From Amorphophallus konjac (taxonomy: Eukaryota; Streptophyta; Magnoliopsida; Alismatales; Araceae): DNA of 64,000 bases. Shown here piece by piece: positions 1 through 12,000 of the stretch. The notes beneath the pieces were generated by a model. That model was not told the DNA's origin. It saw only the letters and a program-made list of their open reading frames with translations, and searched no databases. The stretch spans positions 319,033,933-319,097,932 of the forward strand of contig CM040123.1 of assembly GCA_022559845.1 (NCBI GenBank), written 5' to 3'. The position numbers and the translations under genes were made by a program. The stretch's first letter is position 1, and the number at the start of each line of letters is the position of its first letter.

Positions 1-53
1 CTCTACAGATTGTTAGATCTGATAGATCAGAGACCCGCTCTGATACCAATTAT
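1..53 (-). mobile_element. Sirevirus-like element, internal leader with primer-binding site
   Basis: On the minus strand positions 48-37 read TGGTATCAGAGC, the usual initiator-Met tRNA primer-binding site of Ty1/copia elements. It lies five bases inside the end of the long LTR at 54-2722. The gag-pol body of this element would continue to the left of the window, so none of its genes are visible. Confidence 0.8.
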
Positions 54-364
54 TGTGTTCGATGCAGTATTCAGAGGGGGGGTGAATGAATATAGCCTAT
101 AAAAATTTCGCCCAATTAACAATTAGAATGCTAACAAGATAAAGCTCAACTAGAATTTCGCTCTCTTGACAAATTAAAACACTCTAAGAAAACTAATTAA
201 CTCTTCTGCTCAACAGAAGCCAAACACATGGAGCGCCCCTATGCAATCATCTAGCGGAAGCAAACAGATAGAAACATCAAACCACTGCACAAGGGGTTTT
301 TAGGTGGTTCGGTCCAGCAGACCTACATCCACCCCACACTCAACCCGAGTGTGCCTTCCTGTTG

Positions 365-645
365 ACTCACAGCTTGAACAGCTGGGCATCACAGCTTGCC
401 ATACATCAGCTGGGCAACACAGCTTGCCGTCCGAGGAATCCTCCTCGCCCGCTGAGCAACACAGCTTGCTGTCCAGTGGAATCCACCACTGCAAACCGCT
501 GGGGATTACAGCTTACCCGTCCAGAGGCAGCACCTCTACAAACCGCTGGGCAATACAGCTTGGCCGTCCAGTGGAATCCTCCACTGCCTGCTGAGCAACA
601 CAGCTTGCTGTCCAGAGGAGTCCTCCTCTGCAACGCTGACTAACA
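365..645 (-). repeat. Tandem array of hairpin-containing units in the LTR
   Basis: Five to six units of roughly 45-50 bp share the frame CTGGGCAACACAGCTTG-CCGTCC. Each then carries a short inverted repeat whose sequence differs from unit to unit but stays self-complementary: GAGGAATCCTCCTC, AGTGGAATCCACCACT, AGAGGCAGCACCTCT, AGTGGAATCCTCCACT and AGAGGAGTCCTCCTCT. The open frames over this array are by-products of its periodicity. Confidence 0.8.
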
Positions 646-994
646 GCTTGAAGGAAAGTATAAAAAGGAAACAAAAGACAAGATGAACAGCAATCGGAAA
701 GCTGTAAACATAAAGCATAAAATGGCTCTCAAAGAGCTGACTGGCCTGGATTTGATCCACGGTCCAGTGAAGACTGATCTTCAAACAACTTCTCTCTCAC
801 TCTTCTTCTCACGGTCTCACTCTCTCTTTCTCTTTTACTTCTTTCTTCTTCTGCTCACGATCACTTTCTTTCTTTTTCTTTCTCTCTGCCTCTCTTCTTC
901 TTCTTCTCTTCTTTTTCTTCTTCTTCTTCTGTCTGGATCGAAGGCTCTCTACTCTTCAGGCTTCTGCTTCGATCACCCTTCTTCTGTGGAAGAA

Positions 995-1012
995 GGCTCA
1001 TATATATAGCAG
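995..1012 (-). promoter_or_regulatory. TATA-like promoter element of the Sirevirus-like LTR
   Basis: The minus strand reads CTATATATATGAGCC here. It is positioned between the array-rich U3 and the transcribed part of the LTR, as expected for the LTR promoter. Assignment rests on motif and position only. Confidence 0.4.
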
Positions 1013-1204
1013 CAGCAGCAGTATCAGCCCCGACGTGTGACCTCCACATTTCCAGCCCTAAGTATTCGGACCACGTGGCAGTCTCTCAGCATGCTTCATT
1101 CCAGCCTCGGATCACGTGCTGCCAGTCACTGGGGAATGTTCTTCCTCGGACCTGCAAGGAGATAATAACCATTAAAACTGAGGGCCACAAGAACTAAAAC
1201 TGCA

Positions 1205-2115
1205 TGAGGTATGTGATAACAATACGAGATTCACTTTACTGAGAATGACACGAGATACACAAGATTACTACAGTACGAACTAAAAAGAGAACGACACGAA
1301 GTATCACTGTAACAAAATAAACACTACGAAGAGAACGACACGAGATACATAATAATAAAGCTAACACCACAAAGAAAACGACACGAAGTCAAACAACAGA
1401 AACCGTCACGAGTTGAAAACAACACGAAGATGAAAATAGAAACCGACACGAGTTGAAAACAACACGAAGACGAAACACAGGAATTGACACGGAGTGTGGT
1501 CAAGGTGAGAAGGACACGAAGTCTAAAAGATGACAAGGACTGACAACGACACGAGGACGAGAACATAAACCAACACGAAGTGTTGTTTCAACACAAGAAT
1601 GACACGAGGTCTAGGAAGAACAACACGAAGACGGAAATAACAAAGAACCGACTCGAACTAAGGACGACACGGAGACAGCACAGACACGGCTATCACGACA
1701 AGTGATGAAGCAGTGAAACCAGAGAAAAAGGAAACGGCTCGAGGAACAACAGTAAGTGACACGAAGACACAAAAGCAAACATAAAGAGGATGACACGAGA
1801 TCTTCAACTAAAGGACAGAAAGAAACGACTCGAGGTTCACAGAGAAACGACTCGAAGTTCGTCAGAACTATTCGAGCTACTTCAGTAACACGACACGAAG
1901 ACAGAGGGAGACACGACACGGAGTTAAACAACTGTGACTAGGACTCGAAGACATAGATGACAAGGATAGAACAACACGAAGTATTACCTCATACAAGTTT
2001 TCCTGTCAAGCATGGAAATCAACACGAAGTGTTGTAAGCTCAGACGACATGAAATCTTTTCGTGTTAGTGAGGGGAAACAACACGAAGTGTAGTGAACAT
2101 AAACATCACGAAGAT
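1205..2115. repeat. Degenerate ACACGAAG/ACACGAGG motif array
   Basis: At least 20 copies of GACACGAG or AACACGAAG recur at irregular 20-50 bp spacing, all in the same orientation. There is no long open frame with coding character. The array lies in the presumed U3 of the LTR. Confidence 0.8.
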
Positions 2116-2119
2116 GAAA

Positions 2120-2700
2120 GGAACAGTGCAAAGTATAAACTTTAAGTCCAATGCAAAAGGCTGTACAGACTTCATGAACAATGCATGATTGTACTGGACG
2201 ATGTATATACTTAGCCTATGCAGACCAGTCCGATGTATAGACTTAGGAGCATATGACCTGGCTGTACAGACTTAGAATATTAAGACTGATGTACAGGCTT
2301 CATGCGTTGACGCTGTACACACTTAGCGAGTTGACGCTGTACACACTTAGCCTAAGACAATGCATGAACTGACGTTGTATATACTTAGCCAATGCAATGC
2401 ACTATGAATGTATGGACTTACATGAGATGCTCATTGAGACGCTCAATGTATACACTTCAAGCCTAGAGTATAGACTTCATGAATGTGCAAACTTGTCAAC
2501 GAGATGCACAATGTATAGACTATGCACATAACAAAAGTCTAACACAAACTGATATATCAGATATACCAGTCACAGTCATGTTGCTATCATCAAAGCACAA
2601 TGTCATCAAAACACTATATCAAATGCACTCAAATGCACTCACTGTCTTGCTATCATCAAAACCAAATAGCATTGCTATCATCAAAGCAACATAGCACATG
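2120..2700. repeat. Array of TGTAYAGACTTA motifs followed by GCTATCATCAAA repeats
   Basis: From about 2150 to 2520 a TGTATAGACTTAG / TGTACACACTTAGC motif recurs about ten times. From 2578 to 2690 a TTGCTATCATCAAA motif occurs three times. Together with the preceding array this makes three successive short-repeat families inside one LTR. Confidence 0.65.
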
Positions 2701-2722
2701 CTTGTGCCTAAGGGGCACAACA

Positions 2723-3009
2723 AGATAAAATAGTGATATTTGAAATATGCACTTTTAGAAATTGAATGTATGACAAAAATAATTTTAGGCGTGCATATAA
2801 AGAGTAAATAGAAAGCGATAAAACACACAACTATTTTATTATACGTATGGAGTATAAAATACTCTAACAGATACTATGCATTTAATGTTGGACGTATTGG
2901 TCGGTCAAAGAGTTAGCGTCCACTATGTGGTACCGATGATGTATAGTCCAGTCCATGTTTTTACTTTAGATTTATTTTGGATGAAGAAGTTTCATTACTA
3001 TTGCATGGT
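2723..3009. other. Gene-free stretch
   Basis: AT-rich sequence between the LTR and the MITE. I see no gene, RNA or clear repeat in it. Confidence 0.5.
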
Positions 3010-3017
3010 GCTATAGT

Positions 3018-3666
3018 TAGGGGTGAGCATGGTTTGATTTGGTTTGAAGAGAATTTTTATCAAACCAAGTTGAACCGAATTAAGGGTTCAACCTGAACCA
3101 AATCAAACCGAACTACTTTGAAACCAAATCAAACCAAACTGAATTACCGAATTAATTCGGTTTGGTTCGATTTGGTTTGGTTTGAACTAAATTCATGTCC
3201 CTTTTAGAAATTAGATTTGATTTAAACAAGAGTAAAGAAAGATAGGGTAAAAAAATCTATCAAATAAAGTAAATATTAAAGAAATAACATCAAAAGTTGT
3301 AACTTGTAAGAACAAACTGCACACTATTTTCACATAAAAAATTAAGAATTTTAGTTACAGTAAAATAGAAGGTGATTTGAAACCTACTCATAGAGTCGGA
3401 AACCCCATCAAGATGGCGGGGATTGGACTTTTGGAATTAGGGTTTATAGTTATATATACACTTATATTAACTTCACAAAAATATCCTTAAATTCAGATTA
3501 TTCGGTTTGGTTCGGTTTCCTGAACTTTAAAACCAAACCAGAATTTTTAATACGGTTCGGTTTGAATCTAAACCGAAATTTTTTAAATTTCAACCCAAAC
3601 CGAACCGAACAAAACCTATCGGTTTGGTTTGATTTTCGGGTTGAACCCGAATAATGATCACCCCTA
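3018..3666. mobile_element. hAT-type MITE with 8-bp target duplication
   Basis: The 649-bp element starts TAGGGGTGAGCAT and ends with the reverse complement of TAGGGGTGATCAT. It is flanked by near-identical 8-bp direct repeats, GCTATAGT (3010-3017) and GCTGTAGT (3667-3674), one mismatch apart. The interior is dominated by inverted repeats of a CGGTTTGGTTTGATTT motif. It has no transposase and is therefore non-autonomous. Confidence 0.85.
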
Positions 3667-3679
3667 GCTGTAGTGTCTA

Positions 3680-5035
3680 AGTGTACGTGGGGTGCTTCAC
3701 TGTGTGGTTTGTCGTTTAGTGATATTAAGTGATGCATAGTCAAAAAATTATATAGGTGCTGCATCATCCAACTTTTCACTTGGATGATGCGGCTATCGTC
3801 TAAGTTAGACTTATTTACTGTATTGCCTAAGGAGGGTAAAATCGACGCGGCCCATGAACGACCCGGTAACGCCCGGTCCATGACGGCCCAAGGTCCGCAT
3901 GGTACATAGAGGCCCCCTAACAGCCGGCGGCCCACACCAGTCGGCCCAATAAAGACGGGCATAGGATTCGCCAGCCCACAAAGGGCATCGACCCAGGCAT
4001 ATCAGACGCCGGATGGCCCTCCGACGGCTGAACATTACTCCCGCCATCACCGTCCCCTACTCCAGTAAAGGCGAGCACGCCCCAAGAGTGTCGTAAGACT
4101 CGCCTGAAGGCCGCACAATCTAAATAAACGGGTGCACAACGGAAAACTCTACACGATTGCGGGGAGATGTTACCCCACTACTTACGTCCTTCCCTGTTAA
4201 GCGATGGGTCTCCACCGACAAGATAACTACTATAAATAGACCTCTGATTAGAAGAGACGGAGACATAGAGACGCATACACGCACACATACGGTCACACGA
4301 CACTCGTGCTGAGACATAGAGAGAGCCACCTACGTAGAAGAGCCCAGATCTGCTCCCGAGCATGTCTCAAGTCCTGTGAGTACTCCCGAGCACTCGCTGG
4401 ATACAACGGGCATCTCTAGAAGTCCCGTTCTGCCCCCAAGCTTGATCACTCTGCTCTCATCCTCCTCTCTCTTCTCCATCTTCTATTGATCCCCACGTAA
4501 CACAGTCCTTACTTAAGCATCGGAGAGTTGTCTCCTGGGGTGACACCCAGGGCTCCTTCTGATGCCATCTTCCTAGTGTTTGCAGGCTTCCACGGGTGGC
4601 TGGATGTCCTTCCCCATCAAATAAATCTTAAAAGTGTGGTACGAGGTTCAGAAGACCATTTTTCCACCTCTACACTTTTTGGCGCCATCTGTGGTAACCG
4701 AGCGAGAAGCCATGGCACCCCGTGGGAGCTATCACAACATCAGCAATCGTGGCCTAGGGTCTCACTAGGGCCCCAGTTCCCGTCGGGGGTCGCAGGAGGC
4801 GTCTTGATCCACGCGGCCGCAACAAAGCGTCGCCGCTGACGAATTAGCGGAGATGCGTCCTAGCTCCACGCTTTGACTGATCTCTGCCAAGGCCTCCTCA
4901 ACATACCAACAGGGTAGGACCGCGCCCCAATGGAACAAACCCAGAATGGGGGGGCTCCAACCATGGTGGACTCCCGCCGAGTGCGAGAGCCCTCCTACGC
5001 CTCCGCTATGTAAGCCCGGCAGAGTGTGTACAATG
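3680..5035 (+). mobile_element. Truncated gypsy-type LTR with PBS and start of gag leader
   Basis: A TATA box (CTATAAATAGA, 4230-4240) is followed 440 bp later by CTCTACA and then TGGCGCCATCTGTGG from 4680. That order is the classic junction of LTR end and primer-binding site in gypsy elements. An ATG at 4711 opens a gag-like leader that decays at once. The element stops at about 5035, where the sequence turns AT-rich. No second LTR or pol is present. The left LTR border was not located. Confidence 0.6.
4230..4240 (+). promoter_or_regulatory. TATA box of the truncated gypsy LTR
   Basis: CTATAAATAGA inside the LTR, correctly placed upstream of the PBS. Confidence 0.5.
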
Positions 5036-5358
5036 AATTACATATCGTTCTAGACAGAAATATAAAAATGAAAGCATGACTATCTTGAACTATAAAAAAA
5101 GTCTTCAAAGAAAAGATCAGAGAATCATAAAGGCTTTGGGAATGAGAAGAAAGATTGTGGCAGAGAAATCACAGTTGCTTCTTCTTCTTCGCTTGAGCAC
5201 GCAACAGCTATGTGGTTGAGATGAGAATAGACTTTGTTTCTCTCAACGCTTGCAGTGAAAATTTGTGCTGGATGGGGTTTGCTCGCTTGGCTCGCTCGTA
5301 TGTGTGTGCGTGTTCGCTCAGTCTGCTCTGCTATCACACCCCTGTCTTCGTCGTTCAA

Positions 5359-5429
<71 letters not shown>

Positions 5430-6040
5430 CCCTCGTTTCAATGCAGGTTCTGTTAGATACAACCTAGTGATCGTTCAGACTCATCCTGGTATTCGTTGGA
5501 CTAAGCTAGGTGTACGTTAGACTCATCCTTGTAATCATTAGAGAGACTTCGTGTTCTTCCTGCATCTTGTAGCTGTTTGCCAGAGAGGTTTTTTCGTCTT
5601 CGAGAAAAATGGCGTTCTTTCTTCGAGAGGAGACAATAGCAGATCTTATATGATAGCTCCTTTGACTTCGTATTTTTTTGAGGAGAAGATCTTCCTTTCA
5701 GCACTTCCTTTGTAGCATAGTCCTTTTTGGAGGTCTCTTCTTTTTCCTAGGACTGACATATTGCAGAAGGTATTTGTTTATCTTATAAAGGATAAAGTCA
5801 AATGATATTGCATTATAATGCTTCTTTCTTTCTGTAGGTGCTGATACGTGTCTGTACTATATTGTACTTTCCTTTCAGTTTGTTTCTTCCTAAAATAGAT
5901 TATAAACATTGACCTTTCTAGGTTGTCTGTCAAGTGAAATTCATACAAAAAGAAACAGAGTATCGTGTTCGCTCATATGCTGTACAATTAGCATTTAATG
6001 TTGGCATGGGTGCATTTATTGTATTTGAAATTTGAATTTC
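5036..6040. other. Gene-free stretch with long AT microsatellite
   Basis: Contains an uninterrupted TA dinucleotide run of about 67 bp at 5362-5428. Around it are short related phrases (GTTAGACTCATCCTTGTAAT and variants). No gene is supported; the open frame running through the TA repeat is an artefact. Confidence 0.7.
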
Positions 6041-6044
6041 GTTG

Positions 6045-7110
6045 TGATAGTCACTTGATCATTATTTTAGTCGATTAAGTAGTGTAACTTAATTTATACT
6101 ATCGACTAAATATTTTTATCACAAGCGTTATACTACAACTATCATATATATATAAGAAATAAAGCTTTAAAGATAACTTTAGTCAGATAGATGAAATCCT
6201 TTGCGACTATGTTGACTGAATGAAGATAGGCATTCTTTGTTAAAACATTTGTCTTAGTCATTTAAGAAGTGAAATTTCATTTAAACTAACGACTAAGTTA
6301 TTTTGAACTACAACTATCTAAAGAATATAGGAATATAGCCTTAACCCATTAGGATAGTCGATGATTTGAGATAACTGAAGTTACTGTCTTATTTTTTGTG
6401 ATAGGCGATGTGGGTTTGACTATCTGTTAAGATAGGTGATCTTAGGAGTTGTGATAGTCAAAGATATGTTAGATAGTTGATATCCATGTGACTATGTTAT
6501 GAAGCTTCATAAGATAGATGACTATAGTTGAGATAGATGATGGGACTGTACCTATGTGACTTTTAGTGTGTCTTTGTTAAGTGCTTCACGCAGATAAGTG
6601 ATGTTATGAAAGACGATCTTTAGTTTTAAGATAGTCGATAGGATGTGCCTATGTAGGTTTAAGTGCACCCAAGTCTGCGATTATGTAAACTTAGCTTCTG
6701 CACCTATGTTACTTTTGCAGCGCCTAAGTGAGTTTAGCTGCGCCTAGGCCCACCTTATCCATAGTCTGTATCATCCAGAGAATAACTTGGATGCTACATC
6801 TTCTAAGTCTGTTACAACCTTTATCTACTTAGGTGTTGGAGATTGCCTAAGTATTTTACTTAGACGTTGGATCATCTAAACCCTCCACTTGGATGTTGTA
6901 TCATCTTAGTTCCCACTTAGATAGTGTTCTGTCTAAGTTTGCTTCTACTTCTAATTTAGACGTTGTACCGTCTAAGTTTTTCACTTCGCTACCTTCGGCC
7001 TTTGCACCTTAGATATATCAGTTAACTTTATCTTGCCGCCTTTGTCTACCGCTTCTGTCTACCTATATCGTCTAAGTGTGTTATTTAGATGATATAGTGC
7101 CTAACTTGGT
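6045..7110. repeat. Degenerate arrays of GATAGTCGAT and ACTTAGAYGTTG motifs
   Basis: From about 6045 to 6660, variants of GATAGTCGAT/AGTCGATTAAG recur. From 6660 to 7110, variants of CTTAGACGTTGTACCGTCTAAG recur, each partly palindromic. Related phrases are also found at 3677-3820, suggesting the truncated gypsy LTR and this stretch come from one older repeat family. Confidence 0.5.
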
Positions 7111-7254
7111 GAGATTTTTTTTGACTTGTACTCTTCGTCTAACATAGATTTCATTTATCTTGGACTTACACGATCCATCATCTAAGCACCCTAAACTACT
7201 CCAGCTACGAACTCCGTCTGAACATGAGCCATAACTAACATATACATAAGCTTC

Positions 7255-7450
7255 TTTACCTATGTCAATGGTTGCCTACCATAGACAACTATCGTAGGTA
7301 TATGGCCTGAACAATACCTACGACCAAAACTGTAGGTAACCTTTTCTAAAACTGTAGGTAACCCTTTACCTACACGATCTTTACCAACTACATACAATCA
7401 TAGGTAGTCATAGGTAAAGACCTTTACCTACAAATTTTGGCCTTACACTT
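7255..7450. repeat. Cluster of CTGTAGGTAA direct and inverted repeats
   Basis: About ten copies of CTGTAGGTAA or its reverse complement TTACCTACA within 200 bp. Dense subterminal repeats of this style are typical of CACTA-type transposons, but I found no CACTA terminus, so the parent element is not identified. Confidence 0.45.
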
Positions 7451-8040
7451 GCGGTGGTTGGTCATAGATTTGCCCCATTCTCCTATAATGATCAGTGTTG
7501 TGCTCCTACTAAATAATGGTGCTCACTAATTAAGGACAAGAAGTCCTTTTTAGAGGCTAGGCACGAGAGTCTGTTAGTTAGTCTTGGCTGAGTTAGCCAG
7601 CTAGTTACCCATGTTGGAAGCTTATGTTTTAGGAATTTTCTTCATCCAGGTCGATTAAATTTGCGAAAAGAGCTAGGATAGAACAACATTTTTTTCTGGC
7701 ATGGCTAAGCATACATAATTAGAGGCAATAAAAGTTCCTAGTTCTGTATATATTCGATCGTAGCCACTTGGAAACCACAAAGTGATCATTACTTCAAGAT
7801 TTGACATTGCACTTCGAAACGATTGATTACTATTGCAATACTTCTAATACAGATTACCAAATTGTTGTTGATGTCTAGCCATGCATGGCATCACAACTGG
7901 GTATAACTTGAGCTATGACACAAATATATATAATGTGTTTCCCATGTGTCAAGGTTGGTTTCTTCTTTTTTGTTATGTTATAAAAAGGATGCAATAGACT
8001 TAAAAACTGATAAAGATTTATTCAATTTGTTTTATTTTTT
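7451..8040. other. Gene-free 3' flank of the patatin gene
   Basis: No coding region, RNA gene or distinct repeat seen. Confidence 0.4.
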
Positions 8041-8047
8041 TTCAATC

Positions 8048-8053
8048 TTTATT
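8048..8053 (-). terminator. Polyadenylation signal of the patatin-like gene
   Basis: AATAAA on the minus strand, about 55 bp downstream of the TGA stop at 8108-8110, in an AT-rich context. Confidence 0.55.
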
Positions 8054-8107
8054 TTGAATATAAATTTGCATACTTATTAATATACTCCTCATAAGCGCGC
8101 GATCACA

Positions 8108-8995
8108 TCATATCTTCTTTGATTCCCTTGTGTTTGGTGATCTACTCTCTCGGAGACGTTTTTCATCTGAGAGCATTTTTGCGAACCTGCAAAGTAATGA
8201 ACATATAGAGAGAAATGATTTAGTTAGGAATTAAACAAAATTAAGTATACGTTACACTGAAACTAGTTAATTATATGATTGACCTTAATTAGAATGTTAC
8301 TGTGTACAAAAATTAATAAACAATTAGGTACGTTGATGGCATAAAATAAATATCAGACAAGCATTATCCCAATATATAATTTGTGTATCTATCATCTATA
8401 TATGTGGGACTATGGATTCAGAAACTGTGCTGTTCTATTTTAGCTTAATTAGCATAATTAATGTGCGAATGTTAATCACCTTTTAAGCGCATCTTTGTTC
8501 TTCTCCTCCCCAGCTGGTTCAAACAAACCAGTTTCCAGATTCACCCTTGAAACCGGCTTCTCAAGCAAATCCTCCCCAATCTTCAGAAGGCCCTTCAGGT
8601 TCTTTTCAGTGGAGATGTCAACGGAAGAAGCTGTTCCACTAAGCGTATCACCCTGTGTTTGAGAAAGATGCTATCAGTTATATATATATATATATATGCC
8701 GCCGATCGACGATATTTGAAATTCCACAAAAAAGAAAAATAAAAGAAACTAAAAGAATTGTTTACATCCATATGATTTCTACATGTCATCAACATGAGAT
8801 GGGTGCATGTAATAATATATAACATACATACATTTGTATATATATTAATTAGGACTTTGTATATATACATGTCCCTGTCAAGATTACAAGTCAGGAGTTT
8901 GTGACCATAACGTTTGCAATTCACAGAGCAGCCTGACATCTCCCTAATTAACACATTTATGTCGGTGCCCAAGATATTCTTATATGTAACATGCA

Positions 8996-9038
<43 letters not shown>

Positions 9039-12000
9039 TTGGTTACCCAAAACTTTATCAACATTAAGAGGACATATTCCTCCGGAGGGCAGCATGGCAA
9101 CTTCACTTATTAGGCTTGAGAAAATGATCATTCATGCACATTCCACAATGCAAGATAATGTCCTACGAAAAAATTAACTTATCTTAGGAAAATAAACCTT
9201 CCTGTATTATCACAATGTTCACCTGAATCCTCAAGTAGCTTGCTTCCGAGTGTAAGGCTTGGAAAACAACGGAGATGTGGATGTCCACCATATCAGCACT
9301 TGCGTTGGTGAACACATCGACCAGCGGAGTGGAGCCATCATTGAGCAGCCAACCCAAGAGTCCCCACTTCCGTGCAGCCTTCGCGGTGTACTTACGTTCT
9401 TGCTTCGGCATGCCAGTGCCCAGGGAGATCACCAGAAATCTCCCGTAGTGCTCCATGGGATTGGTGGAGGGAAAATCCGGGTTCCCTCTAACCACCTCCT
9501 TGGTCACTTCGCTAATTGCCACCAATGTCTGTGGAGATGATCTTGCTTAATTGAGAAAGGGAACGGCAAACTAATAAATAATATTTCAGATTAATATTGC
9601 ATTAATTAATAATGATGATCAAATACCGGATTGTTCGCAGCAACACCGCCGTCGATGAGATTGAACTCTCTCACCCCCCCACCGGGGATCTTTGTTTCGA
9701 AGTAGTGGGCAGGAAGATAGGTAGGGGCGGCTGACGTGCTGATGCAGATATCAGAGAGCATTACGTCTAACCGGTTGTGGTTCTTCAGCTGTGTCATACA
9801 TATCATGCATAGAGTGAGTGCAGATGCAGATTCAGGTAGGGTATGAGATAAGAGTAATACATGCATATGCTACAAACTAAATAGGAGCAATACATCTCCT
9901 GTATGTGTAGTTGAATTCACCAAACCTTTCATGGTATCGTCGACTGCTCCGACTCGTACCCACCTGCAACTCTCACGCCGGTGTTTAAGGGGAAAGCTCC
10001 GCTCCCCAATCCGGCCTATGCAGTCTGGACAAGATGCTACCAGCTCATTCTAAGCTGGTTTGTTGCATCCATTACGTAAAGAATCCGTACTCCCATTGGT
10101 GATGGGGCTGCCCACATCGAGAGCCGTCTGATAGTCTCTCTCATGCGTTTGCCTCTCACTCACTTCAGTTTCACACTCAATTTCAAACCAAGATTTGTTG
10201 TGTCCGATCGTATTGATCGTATCAATTTTCTACAGATACGGTATTATACCGCTCTACATTACAAAGTGTCAAGATGAAAAAAGAACATATATATATATAT
10301 AATATATGTAAAATATTAATATAAAAACTTTATTAACTCAGTTGGTTAGGTGATTCGTGTGTTTCGTTTAAGATATCCTGAGATCGAATCTTACATGCAA
10401 CCGAATATTTTCAGTGTGTCAAGTCCCTTGCCGATATGCTCGCTGCCATCGGCGATCCTCTATCTCTTCCAGCCATCATCATGCATATTCTCTCTGATCT
10501 TACCCTTACTTTGATTCATTCATACCCTCCATCACCACTCGCCTTGATTCCTTTAGCCTTGAAGAGCTTCACAGCATGTTTATTTCCCACGAAATATGGC
10601 TCCATCACTGCACCTCCTCCACATCGATCAGACGTGCCTTTTCCCAGTGCCAACCAAGCCATCCGTACCACTTCACCGGCCTATATATACCCCCTCTCCT
10701 CCTATGCATGCGCAGTCCTCGATCTCATGCAGGTCGCGGTCGTGGTGGCCAAGGAAGTGGCCATAACCGAGGTGGCCAAGGCAACGGCTATGGGCGTGGT
10801 CGCCCTCGATCGGCGTTGTCAGATCTGTCGATCGGCTAGCTTGTCAGGCACACCTCACTGATGTTTGTCCAAGGCGCCATATATGATGACTCTCACGCGC
10901 CTAAACGGAATCCTCCTCCCCGGCTCCATTTGTCTACTCGGTTGGTGCATCTCCTGCACATGCATGCATGGGTGGTTTCCAATTAATTATGGGGCTACAC
11001 ACCATGTCACCCCACAGCCTCTTCACTGCTTCCCCATGTTTTGGTCCCGATCAGTAATTACAGGTGGGCGATGGATCAGATTTGTCAATTGCCAACATTG
11101 GTCACTCTTCCCTCACTTCCCTCTCTCATCCTCTTGTTCTTCGCATTGTCCTTCGTGTTCCTTCTATTTTCAAAATTTTACTTTCTGTTATCTAGTTTAC
11201 ACGTGACAATAAAGTGAATTTTTTTAATTCCATCTTGATCGATTATTTCCCTGTCAAGGATTGGGCTTCAGATAATGCTCTTCTCAACGGACAACTTGAA
11301 GGCAGGATGTATCAGCTCGCCCTCCCTGATCGATCGACCATCCTCTCCCCAAGCGATGGTAAGCGAACGAACTACGTCTTCCGAGTGGCATGCTCATCTA
11401 GGTCATCCTGCGATGCGAACAATCCTTGATGTCATATATCTAAAAGCATGGTCTACCCCAAGCTAGTGTCTTCAAACTCGACGTCTAGTAATTTGTGCGG
11501 CCTGTCAAACGACCAAGAGTACGTCCTAGGTTACCTTTTTAGCATTCCTCTCGTTGTTCTGCTAGGCCATTAAAGTAGTTAATTACTTTTTCTCATATGT
11601 CTGGGGGATCCGTCCCCCAATATGGTCTCTTCAAGTGGTTATCACTACTACCACGTAACATTTATCGATGATTATAGTACTAAACACACCTGGGTTTTTC
11701 TTTGTCTCGCAAGTCCGATGTGATTTACACCTTAATTCCAACGCTTTCAAAGGCATGTGGATGGAACATTTCTTCAATTGTAAAATCAAATCATTTCACT
11801 CTAATATATATTAGGGTGGAGAATTCCATTCTCTTTCCAAGTATACCTTGATTCTCTCGTCAGGGTATCCCCTACATCAGCTCTCATGCCCGCACACACT
11901 CGAACAGGATGGTATATATAGTGGAACGCAAACACTGCCACAACATCAAGACGACACTCTTGCTCTGTTGCACCGCCACCTGCTGCACCATCCTCCCTGC

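Larger units (their letters stand above)
54..2722 (-). mobile_element. 5' LTR of a minus-strand Sirevirus-like copia element
   Basis: Read on the minus strand, the LTR opens with TGTTGTGCCCC at 2722 and closes with GAACACA at 54, just before the primer-binding site, giving about 2.67 kb. The opening is followed by repeats of a TTGCTTTGATGATAGCAA-like motif (+ strand 2581-2695), resembling the start of many Sirevirus LTRs. A TATA-like stretch near 1000-1010 separates a U3 full of short repeats (1205-2540) from a downstream region with a purine-rich tract (780-960) and a tandem hairpin array (365-640). The target duplication cannot be tested because the other end is outside the window. Confidence 0.7.

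Noticed and set aside
365..645. CRISPR-like appearance (regular repeats with changing centres)
   Set aside because: The sequence is a plant LTR, the variable parts are self-complementary rather than unique spacers, and no cas genes exist here.
5212..5520. Open frame with a Tyr-Ile repeat
   Set aside because: Translation of a TA microsatellite.
8595..8996. 133-codon minus-strand open frame overlapping patatin exon 6
   Set aside because: Reads the patatin intron and exon in the wrong frame; the exon frame used in the gene model is clearly conserved.
10320..10412. tRNA gene
   Set aside because: A- and B-box-like phrases are present but the cloverleaf stems do not pair convincingly; better read as a SINE head.
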